A stretch of DNA of 64,000 bases from Commensalibacter nepenthis (GCF_029953305.1 NZ_JASBAN010000001.1:962501-1026500); one strand, 5' to 3'. Positions 17,771 through 27,397 are shown, counted from the stretch's first letter. Notes: generated from the sequence alone by a model not told the origin. Made by a program: numbers and translations.

Positions 17771-18103
17771 ATGGATCTTATAGAATGGGCAGATTTTGAA
17801 AAGATCGTGATGGTTGCTGGCACGATTATCAAAGTTGAAGAATTTCCAGAGGCTCGGAGACCTGCGTATAAAATATGGGTAGATTTCGGAGCTTATGGAG
17901 AGCGCAAAACCAGTGCTCAAATCGTCAGTCTTTATACAAAAGAAGAATTAATCGGCAAACAAATTATCGGTGTCATTAATTTTCCAGAAAAACAAATCGG
18001 TCCTTTTCGATCACAATTTTTACTGACAGGATTTGAAACAGACCAAGGGGTCGTCATTTCGACGATTGAACGCCCAGTTCCAAATGGGACAAAAATCTCT
18101 TAA
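17771..18103 (+). CDS. csaA: tRNA-binding-domain protein, CsaA-like
   Basis: A 110-residue stand-alone OB-fold tRNA-binding domain. The pattern [30 protein letters not shown] and the end [20 protein letters not shown] match CsaA, a homodimeric protein with chaperone-like and tRNA-binding activity. The family role is loosely defined. Start ATG 17771 has GAAAGG about 8 nt upstream. It ends 25 nt before proC and is likely co-transcribed with it. Confidence 0.85.
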   Translation: MDLIEWADFEKIVMVAGTIIKVEEFPEARRPAYKIWVDFGAYGERKTSAQIVSLYTKEELIGKQIIGVINFPEKQIGPFRSQFLLTGFETDQGVVISTIERPVPNGTKIS

Positions 18104-18128
18104 TCAACATTATGAAAGGAATTTAAAG

Positions 18129-18926
18129 ATGGCAAATTTATCCCCTATTCTCTTAATTGGTTGCGGTCACATGGGACATGCAATGTTAAAAGGATGGTTA
18201 CAAAAGGGACTAGAGGCTTCTGTCATTGTTCATCGTCATGCGCTTGATTTACCTTCCCCTCATCAACATGTGCAATCTATTGCAGACATTCCGAAAGAGT
18301 TCAAACCAAAAGCTATTATTTTGGCAATGAAGCCTGCTCAAGCCACAGAAATCATCCCTTCTTTGGCTCCTTGGACAAAAGAGGCTGTTATTTTATCTGT
18401 TCTGGGTGGACGTGACCTTACATGGTTAAAGAATCAATTCGGAGATCAACAACCTGTTGTTCGCGTTATGCCCAATACACCATCAGAACTTAGGCTGGGC
18501 ATGACCTCTGTTGTTGCTGGCTCCACAGTAACCCAAGAACAAAAACAACTGACTGATGATTTATTACATGCAGTTGGTGAGGTCGCTTGGCTGGATTCAG
18601 AAAAAGACATGGATGTTGCAACTGCGATTGCGGGCTGTGGTCCTGCTTATATTTTCTTATTGGCTGAATTATTACAAAAAGTTGGCGAAGAAAAAGGACT
18701 TTCAACAAAATTAGCACGTTTATTGGCACGACAAACCGTCATTGGATCCGCAGCTTTACTTGGTCATTCTAGTCAAGAATCCGAAGCGCTTCGCAAAGCC
18801 GTCGCAACACCTGGTGGCATCACAGAGCGCGCTATCAACGTCTTAATCGATTCAAAAGCATGGCCAGATTCTTTATCCAAAGCCATTCAGGCTGCGGCTG
18901 ATCGATCAAAAGAAATGGCTTCCTAG
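18129..18926 (+). CDS. proC: Pyrroline-5-carboxylate reductase ProC
   Basis: ProC reduces 1-pyrroline-5-carboxylate to proline with NAD(P)H, the last step after ProA (6865-8127). The protein of about 265 residues has the Rossmann motif LIGCGHMGHAMLKG, the RVMPNTPSELRLGMT segment, and the signature AGCGPAYIFLLAELL and TPGGITERAI. Start ATG 18129 (MANLSPILL) with AAAGGA upstream is chosen. The frame is open to 18033, but that would overlap csaA and add non-family residues. Confidence 0.95.
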   Translation: MANLSPILLIGCGHMGHAMLKGWLQKGLEASVIVHRHALDLPSPHQHVQSIADIPKEFKPKAIILAMKPAQATEIIPSLAPWTKEAVILSVLGGRDLTWLKNQFGDQQPVVRVMPNTPSELRLGMTSVVAGSTVTQEQKQLTDDLLHAVGEVAWLDSEKDMDVATAIAGCGPAYIFLLAELLQKVGEEKGLSTKLARLLARQTVIGSAALLGHSSQESEALRKAVATPGGITERAINVLIDSKAWPDSLSKAIQAAADRSKEMAS

Positions 18927-18982
18927 TCCCTCTGTCATTAGACTTATTGAATATAGTAACTCTTTCATAATTTTGGATGTAA

Positions 18983-19618
18983 ATGATGAATAACGAAGCA
19001 ACAACCCTCAAACTTCTTAACGGTGCGATGAATATTGCCGCCGAACAAGGATGGAACCAAATGTCTATTGTCGAAGCTGCACGGCAAACAGACATCCCTA
19101 TACATATTGCACGCCAACAATTCCCCTGTAAATCATCCTTACTCCTGTATCTTAATCGTCTAGCTGACGAATCTACGTTGGAACAATCCTACATTGGGCA
19201 ACCCGTGGCAGATTATTTATTTGATTTATTCATGAGCCGTTTTGATTTTTTCCAAGAGTATCGAAAAGGGTTTATCTCTGCGTTACATACATTACCTTTT
19301 AACCCCGCCCTAGCGATCATCATGGGAATCGCAACCCAGAACAGTATGAAATGGATCGCAGAATCCGCACATATCAAAACACATGGAATCAAAGGCATCG
19401 CTTGTATTAAAGGGTTAACAGGTATTTGGGCGTTGAATATGCGTGTTTGGATTAAAGACGACACCGCAGATTTGTCACAAACAATGGCATCACTCGATCA
19501 AACCATTAAAAAAGCAGGAAAATTTGCACCTTATTTTGTTATTAAAAACGAGGATTCAACCTCAGAAAACCCTTCTGAAGATCAAGATGAACCGTTTATT
19601 TCTGAAAAAAATAAATAA
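18983..19618 (+). CDS. COQ9 / TetR-like protein
   Basis: A 211-residue protein. Residues 1-50 look like a TetR-type helix-turn-helix (LLNGAMNIAAEQGWNQMSIVEAA). The middle and C-terminal part resembles the COQ9 family of lipid-binding ubiquinone factors (LFDLFMSRFDFF, GLTGIWALNMRVWIKDDTADLSQTMASLDQTIKKA). COQ9 evolved from TetR-like folds, which explains the mixed signature. The tail is acidic. ubiK lies 1.3 kb upstream on the same strand, which favours a ubiquinone role over transcription control. Start could be either of two adjacent ATGs. Confidence 0.7.
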   Translation: MMNNEATTLKLLNGAMNIAAEQGWNQMSIVEAARQTDIPIHIARQQFPCKSSLLLYLNRLADESTLEQSYIGQPVADYLFDLFMSRFDFFQEYRKGFISALHTLPFNPALAIIMGIATQNSMKWIAESAHIKTHGIKGIACIKGLTGIWALNMRVWIKDDTADLSQTMASLDQTIKKAGKFAPYFVIKNEDSTSENPSEDQDEPFISEKNK

Positions 19619-19690
19619 AAATTAAAAAAATAAATTTTTCCTCTTTACGTCATCAAAGAAATCGTCTAAAAGTTGCTTCGTAACCAACGT

Positions 19691-19765
19691 TGGGGTGTAG
19701 CCAAGCGGTAAGGCAGCGGATTTTGATTCCGCCATTCGGAGGTTCGATCCCTCCCACCCCAGCCA
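19691..19765 (+). tRNA. tRNA-Gln (anticodon TTG)
   Basis: The cloverleaf is readable. The acceptor stem TGGGGTG pairs with CACCCCA. The D-arm is around AGCCAAGCGGTAAGGC, the anticodon arm holds TTG in the loop TTTTGAT, and the T-arm is GGTTCGATCC. The 3' CCA is encoded. Anticodon TTG reads CAA and, by wobble, CAG. No direct repeat of the tRNA 3' end is seen downstream within the window, so there is no sign of an integrated element using it. Confidence 0.95.
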
Positions 19766-20021
19766 TTCAGCAAATATTATCTAAGGCTGCAACAGTTTAG
19801 TTATTCTCTCATTTAAAATATAAATAACAAACATTTTCTAAAAAATATCAGATTATGTCCTTGGCTGAGGCCATATAAAGCTCTTCATTTTTAGTAATTA
19901 CAATAATTATTTACAATTAGTAATAAAGTAACCTATTTTATATCCAAACTAATTATAGAATAGATATTATATCAATTTGTTATTGAAACAATATTTTTTT
20001 AATAATGTAAAAGTGATTAAA

Positions 20022-20379
20022 GTGAAAATATTTAATAATACTAAAATTCAAACAATATCAGATGCTGGTTTTATCCAAAATAGTTTCGTAAGCATAGGGG
20101 ATATCGGTAACAAGATTCTGAGACCTTATTACAAAGTTACTGCTCAACAAAACGATTATCCCTTACCCTTGCCTAACTTTCAATTCAGCATAACCAGTAT
20201 GTTTCCTAATCTAGGTAAAAAAGTAGGCTGGACTTTTCGAGGCTCTATCCATCCCTATGGTCACTTATATGATTCTTATAGAACCTTATAAAAATACTTA
20301 CGATCTTGGTGTTGGTGTTTGTAATCCCTCACCTCTTGATCTAAAACCTGTTCTTGAAAAGAAAATAACTTTGTTATAA
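20022..20379 (+). pseudogene. Frameshifted hypothetical gene downstream of tRNA-Gln
   Basis: An open frame from GTG 20022 (MKIFNNTKIQTISDAG) runs to a stop at 20291, ending HPYGHLYDSYRTL. Directly after, another frame continues with protein-like sequence NTYDLGVGVCNPSPLDLK and stops at 20379. A single-base frameshift near 20285 would join them into a protein of about 118 residues. I do not recognise the family and there is no visible signal peptide. A TTG start at 19977 is possible but gives low-complexity residues. Either a decayed gene or two accidental frames. Confidence 0.4.
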
Positions 20380-20421
20380 ACGATATTCTTTTGCAACCTG
20401 TTCTGATAAGCATCAAAGATA

Positions 20422-21210
20422 ATGGCTGTGTATCCTAAAAAATTCAACTTCACTTATCATGGCTATTCAATCCCATGTGAATTATATCCCCCTCACCCTT
20501 TGACTAAAAAACCAAAAATTTCTTTATCTATAACAGCTGGGTATATTTTAAAAATCAGAGCCCCACAAAAAACATCCCATACCGATCTGATCGCTATTTT
20601 GGAAAAACATGCACCTAAAATCTTTCAACGTATAGAAAAACAGCAAACCCAACAAAATAAACAAGAAAAACTGCAATTCACACAATCTGAAAAGCACCCT
20701 TTTCTTGGACAATATTACCCTTTAAACATTTCAGAAAATGTTCATCATAAACCAAACGTTCAGCTCATCGATAACACGCTTCAAATCAATTTACGCCAGA
20801 ATACACCATCAAAAATTGAGCATCTTCTGGATAGCTGGTATCATTTTCAAGCGCTTGAGCTATTTTCTAAACGGATTCTTGTAATCAAGCCATCTATTCC
20901 ATGGATTGATTGGGAGAACCAGCCTCCTATATTACGCATCAAGAGAATGACTAGCCGATGGGGCAGCTATATCCATCGTTCCCCCAATATTATCACGTTA
21001 AATCAACATTTAATAAAAGCACCCTTACCTTGTATCGATTATGTCATTATTCATGAATTATGCCATGCAAAAGAACTCAATCACAGTAAGAAATTCTATG
21101 CCTTGGTCGCCAACATCATGCCAGATTGGAAGATTTATCAATCACAGCTAAAAGAACACAGTTCTTTATTACTTTACAATGCGCAACCAAAAGCGGAAGA
21201 TAAAAATTAA
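20422..21210 (+). CDS. YgjP-like zinc metallopeptidase domain protein (DUF45/M48-type)
   Basis: A 262-residue protein with the YgjP/WSS1-like metallopeptidase core in its C-terminal half. The zinc motif is HELCH (211-215) with a third ligand H221 in LNHSKKF. TSRWGSYIHRSPNIITLN just upstream is characteristic of the family. The N-terminal half is beta-rich and is followed by a Gln/Lys-rich linker (about 70-88). The cellular substrate is unknown. It precedes the SulP gene by 32 nt on the same strand and may be co-transcribed. Confidence 0.85.
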   Translation: MAVYPKKFNFTYHGYSIPCELYPPHPLTKKPKISLSITAGYILKIRAPQKTSHTDLIAILEKHAPKIFQRIEKQQTQQNKQEKLQFTQSEKHPFLGQYYPLNISENVHHKPNVQLIDNTLQINLRQNTPSKIEHLLDSWYHFQALELFSKRILVIKPSIPWIDWENQPPILRIKRMTSRWGSYIHRSPNIITLNQHLIKAPLPCIDYVIIHELCHAKELNHSKKFYALVANIMPDWKIYQSQLKEHSSLLLYNAQPKAEDKN

Positions 21211-21242
21211 TATTAAAACTTTCATTTATTTAAATTCTTAGT

Positions 21243-22967
21243 ATGAAAACTCAGTTACGCTTTAAAAATATATTTCAATTACCTGCTGGGGTTCGCTCTT
21301 TAGCGAACTTGACCTTACCTATTGCTATTAATGATATTGTGGCAGGGATTTTGGTTTCTAGTATAGCAATTCCTGTCGGATTGGCATATGCTAACCTAAT
21401 GGGTGTTCCCGCGATTATTGGGTTATATGCCTGTATTATTCCCGTCCTGATTTATGCTATTTTTGGCTCTTCCCCCTTTCTAATTATCGGTCCTGACACT
21501 GCGGTCAGCAATATCGTCGGAGTCAGCTTAACTGCATTTGCACTAACAACACCCGATGCAAGAATCCAAGGGGCTGCCGCTATCGCAATTGGCGTGGGTA
21601 TTGTTAGTATTATTGCAGGAAAGTTGCGATTGGGCTTTATTGCCAATTTCTTATCACGCCCCATTTTAACGGGATATTTAGCAGGTATTGGCATTCAGCT
21701 GATTATCTCACAATTATCAGTGGTCACACGTATCTATAGCCCTCCTGGCAATGTTGTCGAGCAAATTTTATTCTTCCTTAACCATTTATCCTCAATTCAT
21801 TGGATGACTTTTGGACTGTCTATTGTCTTTTTTATTTTTATCAGAGCCTGCATCTTCTTTAAACCATCTATTCCTGCACCTATTATTACAGTGGTAATTT
21901 CTATACTGCTTTCGTGGGGATTTAATCTCAATCAACATGGAATCATGATGCTTGGAACATTACCCTCTGGTCTGCCCAGCTTTCATATTCCCTCTTTTAA
22001 CTATTCTTTAACTGATTTTATTGAAACAATCATAGCAATCACCCTCATCAGCTTTTCCAGTGGTATCATTACCGCACGAAGTTTCGCAGCAAAAATAGGG
22101 CAACAAGTCGATGGCAACAAAGAACTGATCGGTTTTGGAATTGCAAATATTTGTTCTGGATTCTTTCAAAGTTTTACAGTTACAGGGGCTGATTCCAGAA
22201 CTGCCGTTGCAATAAACTCTAAAGGGAAAACCTCACTTGTTGGAATAAGCTCTGCAATCACGATTGCGCTTATTATTACTTTTTTTGCACATCCACTCAG
22301 CTTTTTACCCTCGGCGATTCTGAGCGTCATTCTTATCTCAACCGCCATCAACCTGATTGATATAAAAACTTTTCGTTTCCTCTTAAAAGTCAGTCATCAG
22401 GAAGCTTTCTTTGCCTTACTGACTGTACTAGGTGTTTTGTGGGTAGGTGTTCTACAAGGCATTATCCTTGCTGTTTTCGTTACATTGCTCCACGGATTAA
22501 TATTATCCGCTAAACCCAGAGATTCCCAACTAGGGATGCTGCCTAATACCAAAGAATTGGTTAATTTACATCTAGAACCCACAGCTATTCCCGTGCCGCA
22601 TTGTATTATTTATTTATTCGAAGCATCTGTTATTTTTTACAACGAAGAATATTTCTCTAATCGCTGCGCAACCATTATCAAGCAATATGAAGGACAAAAA
22701 ATCCATTGGTTTATTATCGATGCATCCGTTATGACCAGAGGAGATGCAAGCACTTTATATGCTTTAAACCAGCTTTATATTTTATTACAAAGTAAGAATA
22801 TTCAACTGGTCATTGCTGGTGGTCATTATGAATTTCGTAATATTATCTACAAAACTGATCTCATTCACAAAATAGTCGGGAAACAAATATATCAATCCGT
22901 TGAAATTGCTCTAGAAGAACTCAATAATCTATATAAACCACCTATGGAACCCGCTACAAATGTCTAA
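21243..22967 (+). CDS. SulP-family inorganic anion transporter with STAS domain
   Basis: SulP proteins carry sulfate, bicarbonate or other anions across the inner membrane. This 574-residue copy has the N-terminal entry sequence DIVAGILVSSIAIPVGLAYA, GPDTAVSNIVG, many membrane helices to about residue 420, and a cytoplasmic STAS domain at about 450-555 (HWFIIDASVMTRGDASTLYAL). The substrate cannot be read from sequence. Its last 8 bases overlap the start of an RgpF-like glycan gene, so the two are translated from one message. That is an unusual pairing. Confidence 0.9.
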   Translation: MKTQLRFKNIFQLPAGVRSLANLTLPIAINDIVAGILVSSIAIPVGLAYANLMGVPAIIGLYACIIPVLIYAIFGSSPFLIIGPDTAVSNIVGVSLTAFALTTPDARIQGAAAIAIGVGIVSIIAGKLRLGFIANFLSRPILTGYLAGIGIQLIISQLSVVTRIYSPPGNVVEQILFFLNHLSSIHWMTFGLSIVFFIFIRACIFFKPSIPAPIITVVISILLSWGFNLNQHGIMMLGTLPSGLPSFHIPSFNYSLTDFIETIIAITLISFSSGIITARSFAAKIGQQVDGNKELIGFGIANICSGFFQSFTVTGADSRTAVAINSKGKTSLVGISSAITIALIITFFAHPLSFLPSAILSVILISTAINLIDIKTFRFLLKVSHQEAFFALLTVLGVLWVGVLQGIILAVFVTLLHGLILSAKPRDSQLGMLPNTKELVNLHLEPTAIPVPHCIIYLFEASVIFYNEEYFSNRCATIIKQYEGQKIHWFIIDASVMTRGDASTLYALNQLYILLQSKNIQLVIAGGHYEFRNIIYKTDLIHKIVGKQIYQSVEIALEELNNLYKPPMEPATNV

Positions 22968-23880
22968 AAAAATATGTCTTTTTGCCAATTATACGCAATC
23001 GACTATTCTTCCCCATAATGTAAAACATTATTTAAAAGCATTATATGAGTGTGGATGGGAAACCCATTTGGCTTTATCTGGACAAACAATTCTGTCCGCA
23101 AATACCGAACATTTTTGTAAACAACATCATATTACGCCCCACTTACGTCCTAATGCAGGTCTAGATTTTGGAGCATGGCAAGACATGATGCATCAAAATA
23201 TTACACAAGATGCAGATCATATTTTGCTGACGAATGACAGCGTTTTTGGTCCTTTATATCCAATGGATAGTATTTTTTCTCAAAGATTAAATCAGTCCAT
23301 TGATGTTTGGGGGATGGTTGAAACTTTAGAGATTAATTGGCATTTCCAATCGTGGTTTTTATGTTTTACCAATAAAGCATTTCATCATGAAAAAATTCAA
23401 AACCTGTTTAATCTTCCTTTTAAGCACATGCAAAAACCAGAAATTATTCAAAAAGGTGAGCTCGGACTCGGAAAATTATTACAACAAATTCCTCATTTTA
23501 ATTATGTAGGGCAATGGTCCAAGCTTAAAAAATATCCGCTTCGAGATCCACGACAAACGAACCCAATGCACATGGATTGGTATAGTGTCATTGCCTCTGG
23601 TCGAGTCCCCTTTATTAAAAAAGAAGTCATTCGGGATAATTATTTCGGACTTTTCTGGTTGAATTATTACCGCACTTTATTAAAAAATAATTCTTATTTT
23701 CCTTTGGAATATATTGATGATTATTTAAGACAATTCCCCAACAGACCTTTGCCCGTTGTACCAAAATGGAAGCGTTTTTTATATTTGCTAAGCACGTATG
23801 ATACAAAGCTTGCTTGGAAATATTTCCTGAAACAAGGCATTGCTTGCCCCATTATTGATCCAGCCAATAGGAATAAATAA
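22960..23880 (+). CDS. RgpF-like rhamnan/polysaccharide synthesis protein
   Basis: A 306-residue protein resembling the rhamnan synthesis F (RgpF) family, which acts in rhamnose-rich or other cell-surface polysaccharide assembly. Visible family patterns are LRPNAGLDFGAWQDMM, ILLTNDSVFGPL and MDWYSVIASGRVPFIKKEVIR. There are no transmembrane helices, so it would act in the cytoplasm or at the membrane face. It overlaps sulP by 8 nt. With the giant glycosyltransferases at 24.6-34 kb it marks this region as a glycan locus. The sugar product is not known. Confidence 0.8.
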   Translation: MSKKICLFANYTQSTILPHNVKHYLKALYECGWETHLALSGQTILSANTEHFCKQHHITPHLRPNAGLDFGAWQDMMHQNITQDADHILLTNDSVFGPLYPMDSIFSQRLNQSIDVWGMVETLEINWHFQSWFLCFTNKAFHHEKIQNLFNLPFKHMQKPEIIQKGELGLGKLLQQIPHFNYVGQWSKLKKYPLRDPRQTNPMHMDWYSVIASGRVPFIKKEVIRDNYFGLFWLNYYRTLLKNNSYFPLEYIDDYLRQFPNRPLPVVPKWKRFLYLLSTYDTKLAWKYFLKQGIACPIIDPANRNK

Positions 23881-23893
23881 TATGCAGTGCCAA

Positions 23894-24565
23894 TTATTTC
23901 ACTTCAAAAAATAATATTCTCTTTGAATCTGCTAAATTGGGTAAAAAACCATATCCATAATAATACCCACCCTCATAGAGTCCCCAACCACCAAAGGCAA
24001 AACGAGAAAAATTGGCTAGAATACCCAATGTACCGTCTATACTAAAACTTGGGGATGGATAAGGAAAGCGCGTTTTATTCCAAAGATCGATATGCCCGCC
24101 AATTTGGTTTTTACCCCAATAGTTTGAAAAAGCAATAATTCCCGTTCTGTTGTAAACTTTCTTTTTCCAACCTTTGCCAGTGATATATTCAGGTTTTCCC
24201 AACCCACAAAAAGGATATTGTTGTAACCATATCGCCATTTCATCAGCACGTGTTGCAACAGGGATCCCATCAATAATAATCCTGCCAAGCGTTTGACGAC
24301 CCAATGCTGGTTTTACTGTTTTTTGAGAAAAAGATCTCATATTGATACCCACGCGGTGTAAGGTCAGGCTTAACCTTATCGCACATTGATATTCATATTC
24401 AGGGACAGGATTACCTGTTTCTGCATTATTCCATAAATCGGAAAAACGCACACATAGAGTATGCGGGTGAGAATAAAGATAACGATCGGCTGCTAGACCG
24501 TTATTCATGGAATATAAAAAAAGAAAACAACCTATTAATGTCAATTTCTGAATGTTCAACATCAT
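23894..24565 (-). CDS. Tae4-like amidase effector with signal peptide
   Basis: A 223-residue protein with a signal peptide (residues 1-25, ends NNGLAA). It has a Cys/His pair in the arrangement of the Tae4 family of type VI amidase effectors, which cut the D-Glu/mDAP bond of peptidoglycan. Cys61 is in YQCAIRLSLTLHRVGI and His158/Asp160 in IGGHIDLWN. No type VI secretion gene and no obvious Tai4-like immunity gene is visible in this window. The Sec signal suggests export to the periplasm instead. It converges with the RgpF-like gene. It could be an orphan wall amidase, a toxin acquired from elsewhere or a domesticated enzyme. The family call is from motif pattern only. Confidence 0.7.
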   Translation of the reverse strand: MMLNIQKLTLIGCFLFLYSMNNGLAADRYLYSHPHTLCVRFSDLWNNAETGNPVPEYEYQCAIRLSLTLHRVGINMRSFSQKTVKPALGRQTLGRIIIDGIPVATRADEMAIWLQQYPFCGLGKPEYITGKGWKKKVYNRTGIIAFSNYWGKNQIGGHIDLWNKTRFPYPSPSFSIDGTLGILANFSRFAFGGWGLYEGGYYYGYGFLPNLADSKRILFFEVK

Positions 24566-24608
24566 CGTAAAAAAACAGTTATTTAAAAAATTTATATTTT
24601 TTAAACCT

Positions 24609-27374
24609 TTATGATACAGACGTTCCTTTTAACGTCCCCTGTTTAATCTGCTGGTAATATCCCAACAGTTCCTCAGCTTGATCTTCTAACGTCGCAATAT
24701 GATCTTTAAAAGGATTTTCGTAATGATCGAACATAGAAACTTTATCTAATAACACCTCTATTACAGTAACAAGCTCTGCAACATCTCCCTTTAATGATAC
24801 ATAATTTCCATTTACTCCATCAATCACATCTTCAGATTGCCCACCTGGATGACTACAAACGACCCAGACATCCCGCAGTAATGCTTCACGAACCGTCAAA
24901 CCATAACTCTCTTCCCATTGCGAAGGGAACAACAACACATCAATGCCGTAAAAGAAGTCATCTTTGCCTGCATCATTATATGGTGGAATTGTCACCACTT
25001 TTCCTTTAGAGTTCCAATTACTAACATCAATAGGTGAAAATCCCATCTCAACTTTACTATCAATGATTTTTAATTCCCAATCTGACCGAGATAAAGATTT
25101 AAATGCTTTTTGAATAACAACAGCTCCTTTGATGACTTCATCCCCAGCTACAAAACCAAATCGCACAGGTGTGTTTTGGAGGCGCTTTGGTCTGTTTTTT
25201 CTGGGTCTTTCAATTCCATTGCGATTAACTTTAATCAAAGACTTATCAACGTCATTTGCGATATAAAGCTGATGATGTGTTTCACTCGGACTCAATAACA
25301 AAGCAGCTGCTTGCATCCCTTGTTTCATCATCAACATCCGTTCTGTCAAATATCTTACCTCAGGCTCACATCTTTGACACATCCTTAAATCAATTCTATG
25401 TTGAAAACAATATTGACCGTTTGATTGCACCATGAATTGACGATTACATAACCACCATGAATCATGAAGCGTAATGACATAAGGAATCTGTTTGCTTTGG
25501 CAAACAAGCAGCATTTGTAGTCCCATATTCTGTATAGAATGAAAATGAACAATATCTGGCTTTTCCGCCTCTAAAACCATTTCAAATGGTTCAATAATTT
25601 CTACATTATCGAATTGTTGAGATGCATGCACTGCTACTGATAAATCCACAGAATAAACAGTTATATTTTCAACTTGATATTTACATAAACCTCGCCTATC
25701 ACCCGCAGCGGGTCTGGACGTAAAAATCGCAACTTCTGCATTACTTGCTTGATGAATACGCCGTGCCATTTCCTCTGCAACGAAAGTTGCGCCTCCAAAA
25801 GAATATGGCGCATAATATACATTCACAACTAATATTTTCAGATTATTATTGTGCCTCTCAACTTGCTTTGCATATCCAAATACCGGTTCAACCTGTTGAG
25901 TTGTAATCACTTCAGGAGCATAATAGGCAACAACATCATGATATGCTTGCTGACCAATGATCTCTCTTAATTCGACATTTGCTGAAAGACAAAGTATTTT
26001 TTCCTTCCACTCTGTTGGTGTGTTGGCAAGCAGCCCATTCTCTTGATCGCAAATAAAATCCTGAAAAGCTTGTCGTGGAGAACAAACTGATGGAATACCC
26101 AAAATTGATGCTTCTAAATATTTTATGTTGCTTTTTGCGTCATTAAAAAGAATTGGTTCTAAAGGTGCAATAGCAATATCTGCTTGCGTTAACAACTCTA
26201 AATATTGTTCATAAGATTGTGGAGGAATATATTTAATTTGTTGAATAACATCTTGGAATTCAACCGGAAGCTCCAGTTCCCCTATTACCCATAGACGAAG
26301 CCTTGGATCATGTTGTAAAGCAGATATAATCCCCGAAGAAGCGATGAGGAAATCTGCATTATGAGTATTCGTGCCAGACCCATAAACAATGACCACTTCA
26401 CCAGATTCTTTGTTTATTAGTTTTTGCTTAATATCATTTTGATAGAGCTTTTGAGCAATGCGCAAAGTGTCCTTGTCTAACGCATTTTCAATTACACAAA
26501 CTGTTTTTAATCCAGCTTGAGACATGATTTCTGCCAAAGCTTTAGTTGATGCAATCCCTTGATCACATAATAACATTGTTTTACGAAACAAATCCGCACC
26601 AAACAATAAAAGATCTTTTTCTTCGGTTGATAAATGATGCATAAAACCACACTCAGCATAATGATCTTGATCTATAATCAGGTCATCAACCTCCCACCAA
26701 GGGTTTAATCCTAATCGTTTGGCTTCATTAATTTGCTCTACTACATTTGGAAAAGCAGGAACACGATAAAAAATAACCTCTTTACAAATTTGCAAAAATG
26801 ATAATGCCGTTTTTTGATCGCGCCAATCAACGATTTGAACATTCCAACCCAAACTCTCTAAATGTTCTGCTTTTTGCTGAACACGATATTTATAGCATTG
26901 CGGCAACGTTACTTCTGCAATAATGAGTATTAATGAGTATATATTTGAGGAAACATCGTTCGTAAACTTATATTGATAAATTTTATCCAACTTATCAACA
27001 TTGATATTTGTTTCGGTTTTAGGATCGTTTTTTAATTTTTCTTCTTTAAAAGAAAATTTATTTACTATGGTTTTTAAAATAGGAAAACGATATGTAAATT
27101 TATTATAAACCCCTTTAAAACCATCTTCTTTGTACACCTCTAACAAACGTTTTTTAATAATTTTTATCGGGTATTTTTGTAAAAATTTGCCTTTAACAAT
27201 ATATCCTAATATTCTAATTGGTAATGTAATTTTCCAAGAAAGAGATCTTCTTATACGAGCAATAAGAATATCTTTTTCGTTAATTTCATTTTGTAAAGTT
27301 GATAATTGCAAAGCAGATAATTTCAAACTGTTTTTATAGCTATCCAAAATCTTGTTTTGATTTTTAGTATTCAT
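24609..27374 (-). CDS. Tandem-domain glycosyltransferase (two GT4-like domains)
   Basis: A 921-residue cytoplasmic protein. Residues 1-50 form a coiled coil that ends in RRSLSWKITLPIRILG, a tail often seen in surface-glycan transferases. The first GT-B domain (about 150-495) includes WWEVDDLIIDQDHYAECGF and IAPLEPILFNDAKSNIKYLEA. The second (about 510-905) includes PYSFGGATFVAEEMARR, HDSWWLCNRQ and LLFPSQWEESYGLTVREALL. Each domain looks complete, so the protein could add two sugars in turn. It is read toward the Tae4-like gene and lies just downstream of the first RTX-like gene. A link to decoration of that protein or of the envelope is inferred from position. Confidence 0.85.
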   Translation of the reverse strand: MNTKNQNKILDSYKNSLKLSALQLSTLQNEINEKDILIARIRRSLSWKITLPIRILGYIVKGKFLQKYPIKIIKKRLLEVYKEDGFKGVYNKFTYRFPILKTIVNKFSFKEEKLKNDPKTETNINVDKLDKIYQYKFTNDVSSNIYSLILIIAEVTLPQCYKYRVQQKAEHLESLGWNVQIVDWRDQKTALSFLQICKEVIFYRVPAFPNVVEQINEAKRLGLNPWWEVDDLIIDQDHYAECGFMHHLSTEEKDLLLFGADLFRKTMLLCDQGIASTKALAEIMSQAGLKTVCVIENALDKDTLRIAQKLYQNDIKQKLINKESGEVVIVYGSGTNTHNADFLIASSGIISALQHDPRLRLWVIGELELPVEFQDVIQQIKYIPPQSYEQYLELLTQADIAIAPLEPILFNDAKSNIKYLEASILGIPSVCSPRQAFQDFICDQENGLLANTPTEWKEKILCLSANVELREIIGQQAYHDVVAYYAPEVITTQQVEPVFGYAKQVERHNNNLKILVVNVYYAPYSFGGATFVAEEMARRIHQASNAEVAIFTSRPAAGDRRGLCKYQVENITVYSVDLSVAVHASQQFDNVEIIEPFEMVLEAEKPDIVHFHSIQNMGLQMLLVCQSKQIPYVITLHDSWWLCNRQFMVQSNGQYCFQHRIDLRMCQRCEPEVRYLTERMLMMKQGMQAAALLLSPSETHHQLYIANDVDKSLIKVNRNGIERPRKNRPKRLQNTPVRFGFVAGDEVIKGAVVIQKAFKSLSRSDWELKIIDSKVEMGFSPIDVSNWNSKGKVVTIPPYNDAGKDDFFYGIDVLLFPSQWEESYGLTVREALLRDVWVVCSHPGGQSEDVIDGVNGNYVSLKGDVAELVTVIEVLLDKVSMFDHYENPFKDHIATLEDQAEELLGYYQQIKQGTLKGTSVS

Positions 27375-27397
27375 TCAAATTTACAACCTAATAAAAA

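Noticed and set aside
19691-20400. tRNA-Gln as attachment site of an integrated element
   Set aside because: No integrase gene and no direct repeat of the tRNA 3' end in the window.
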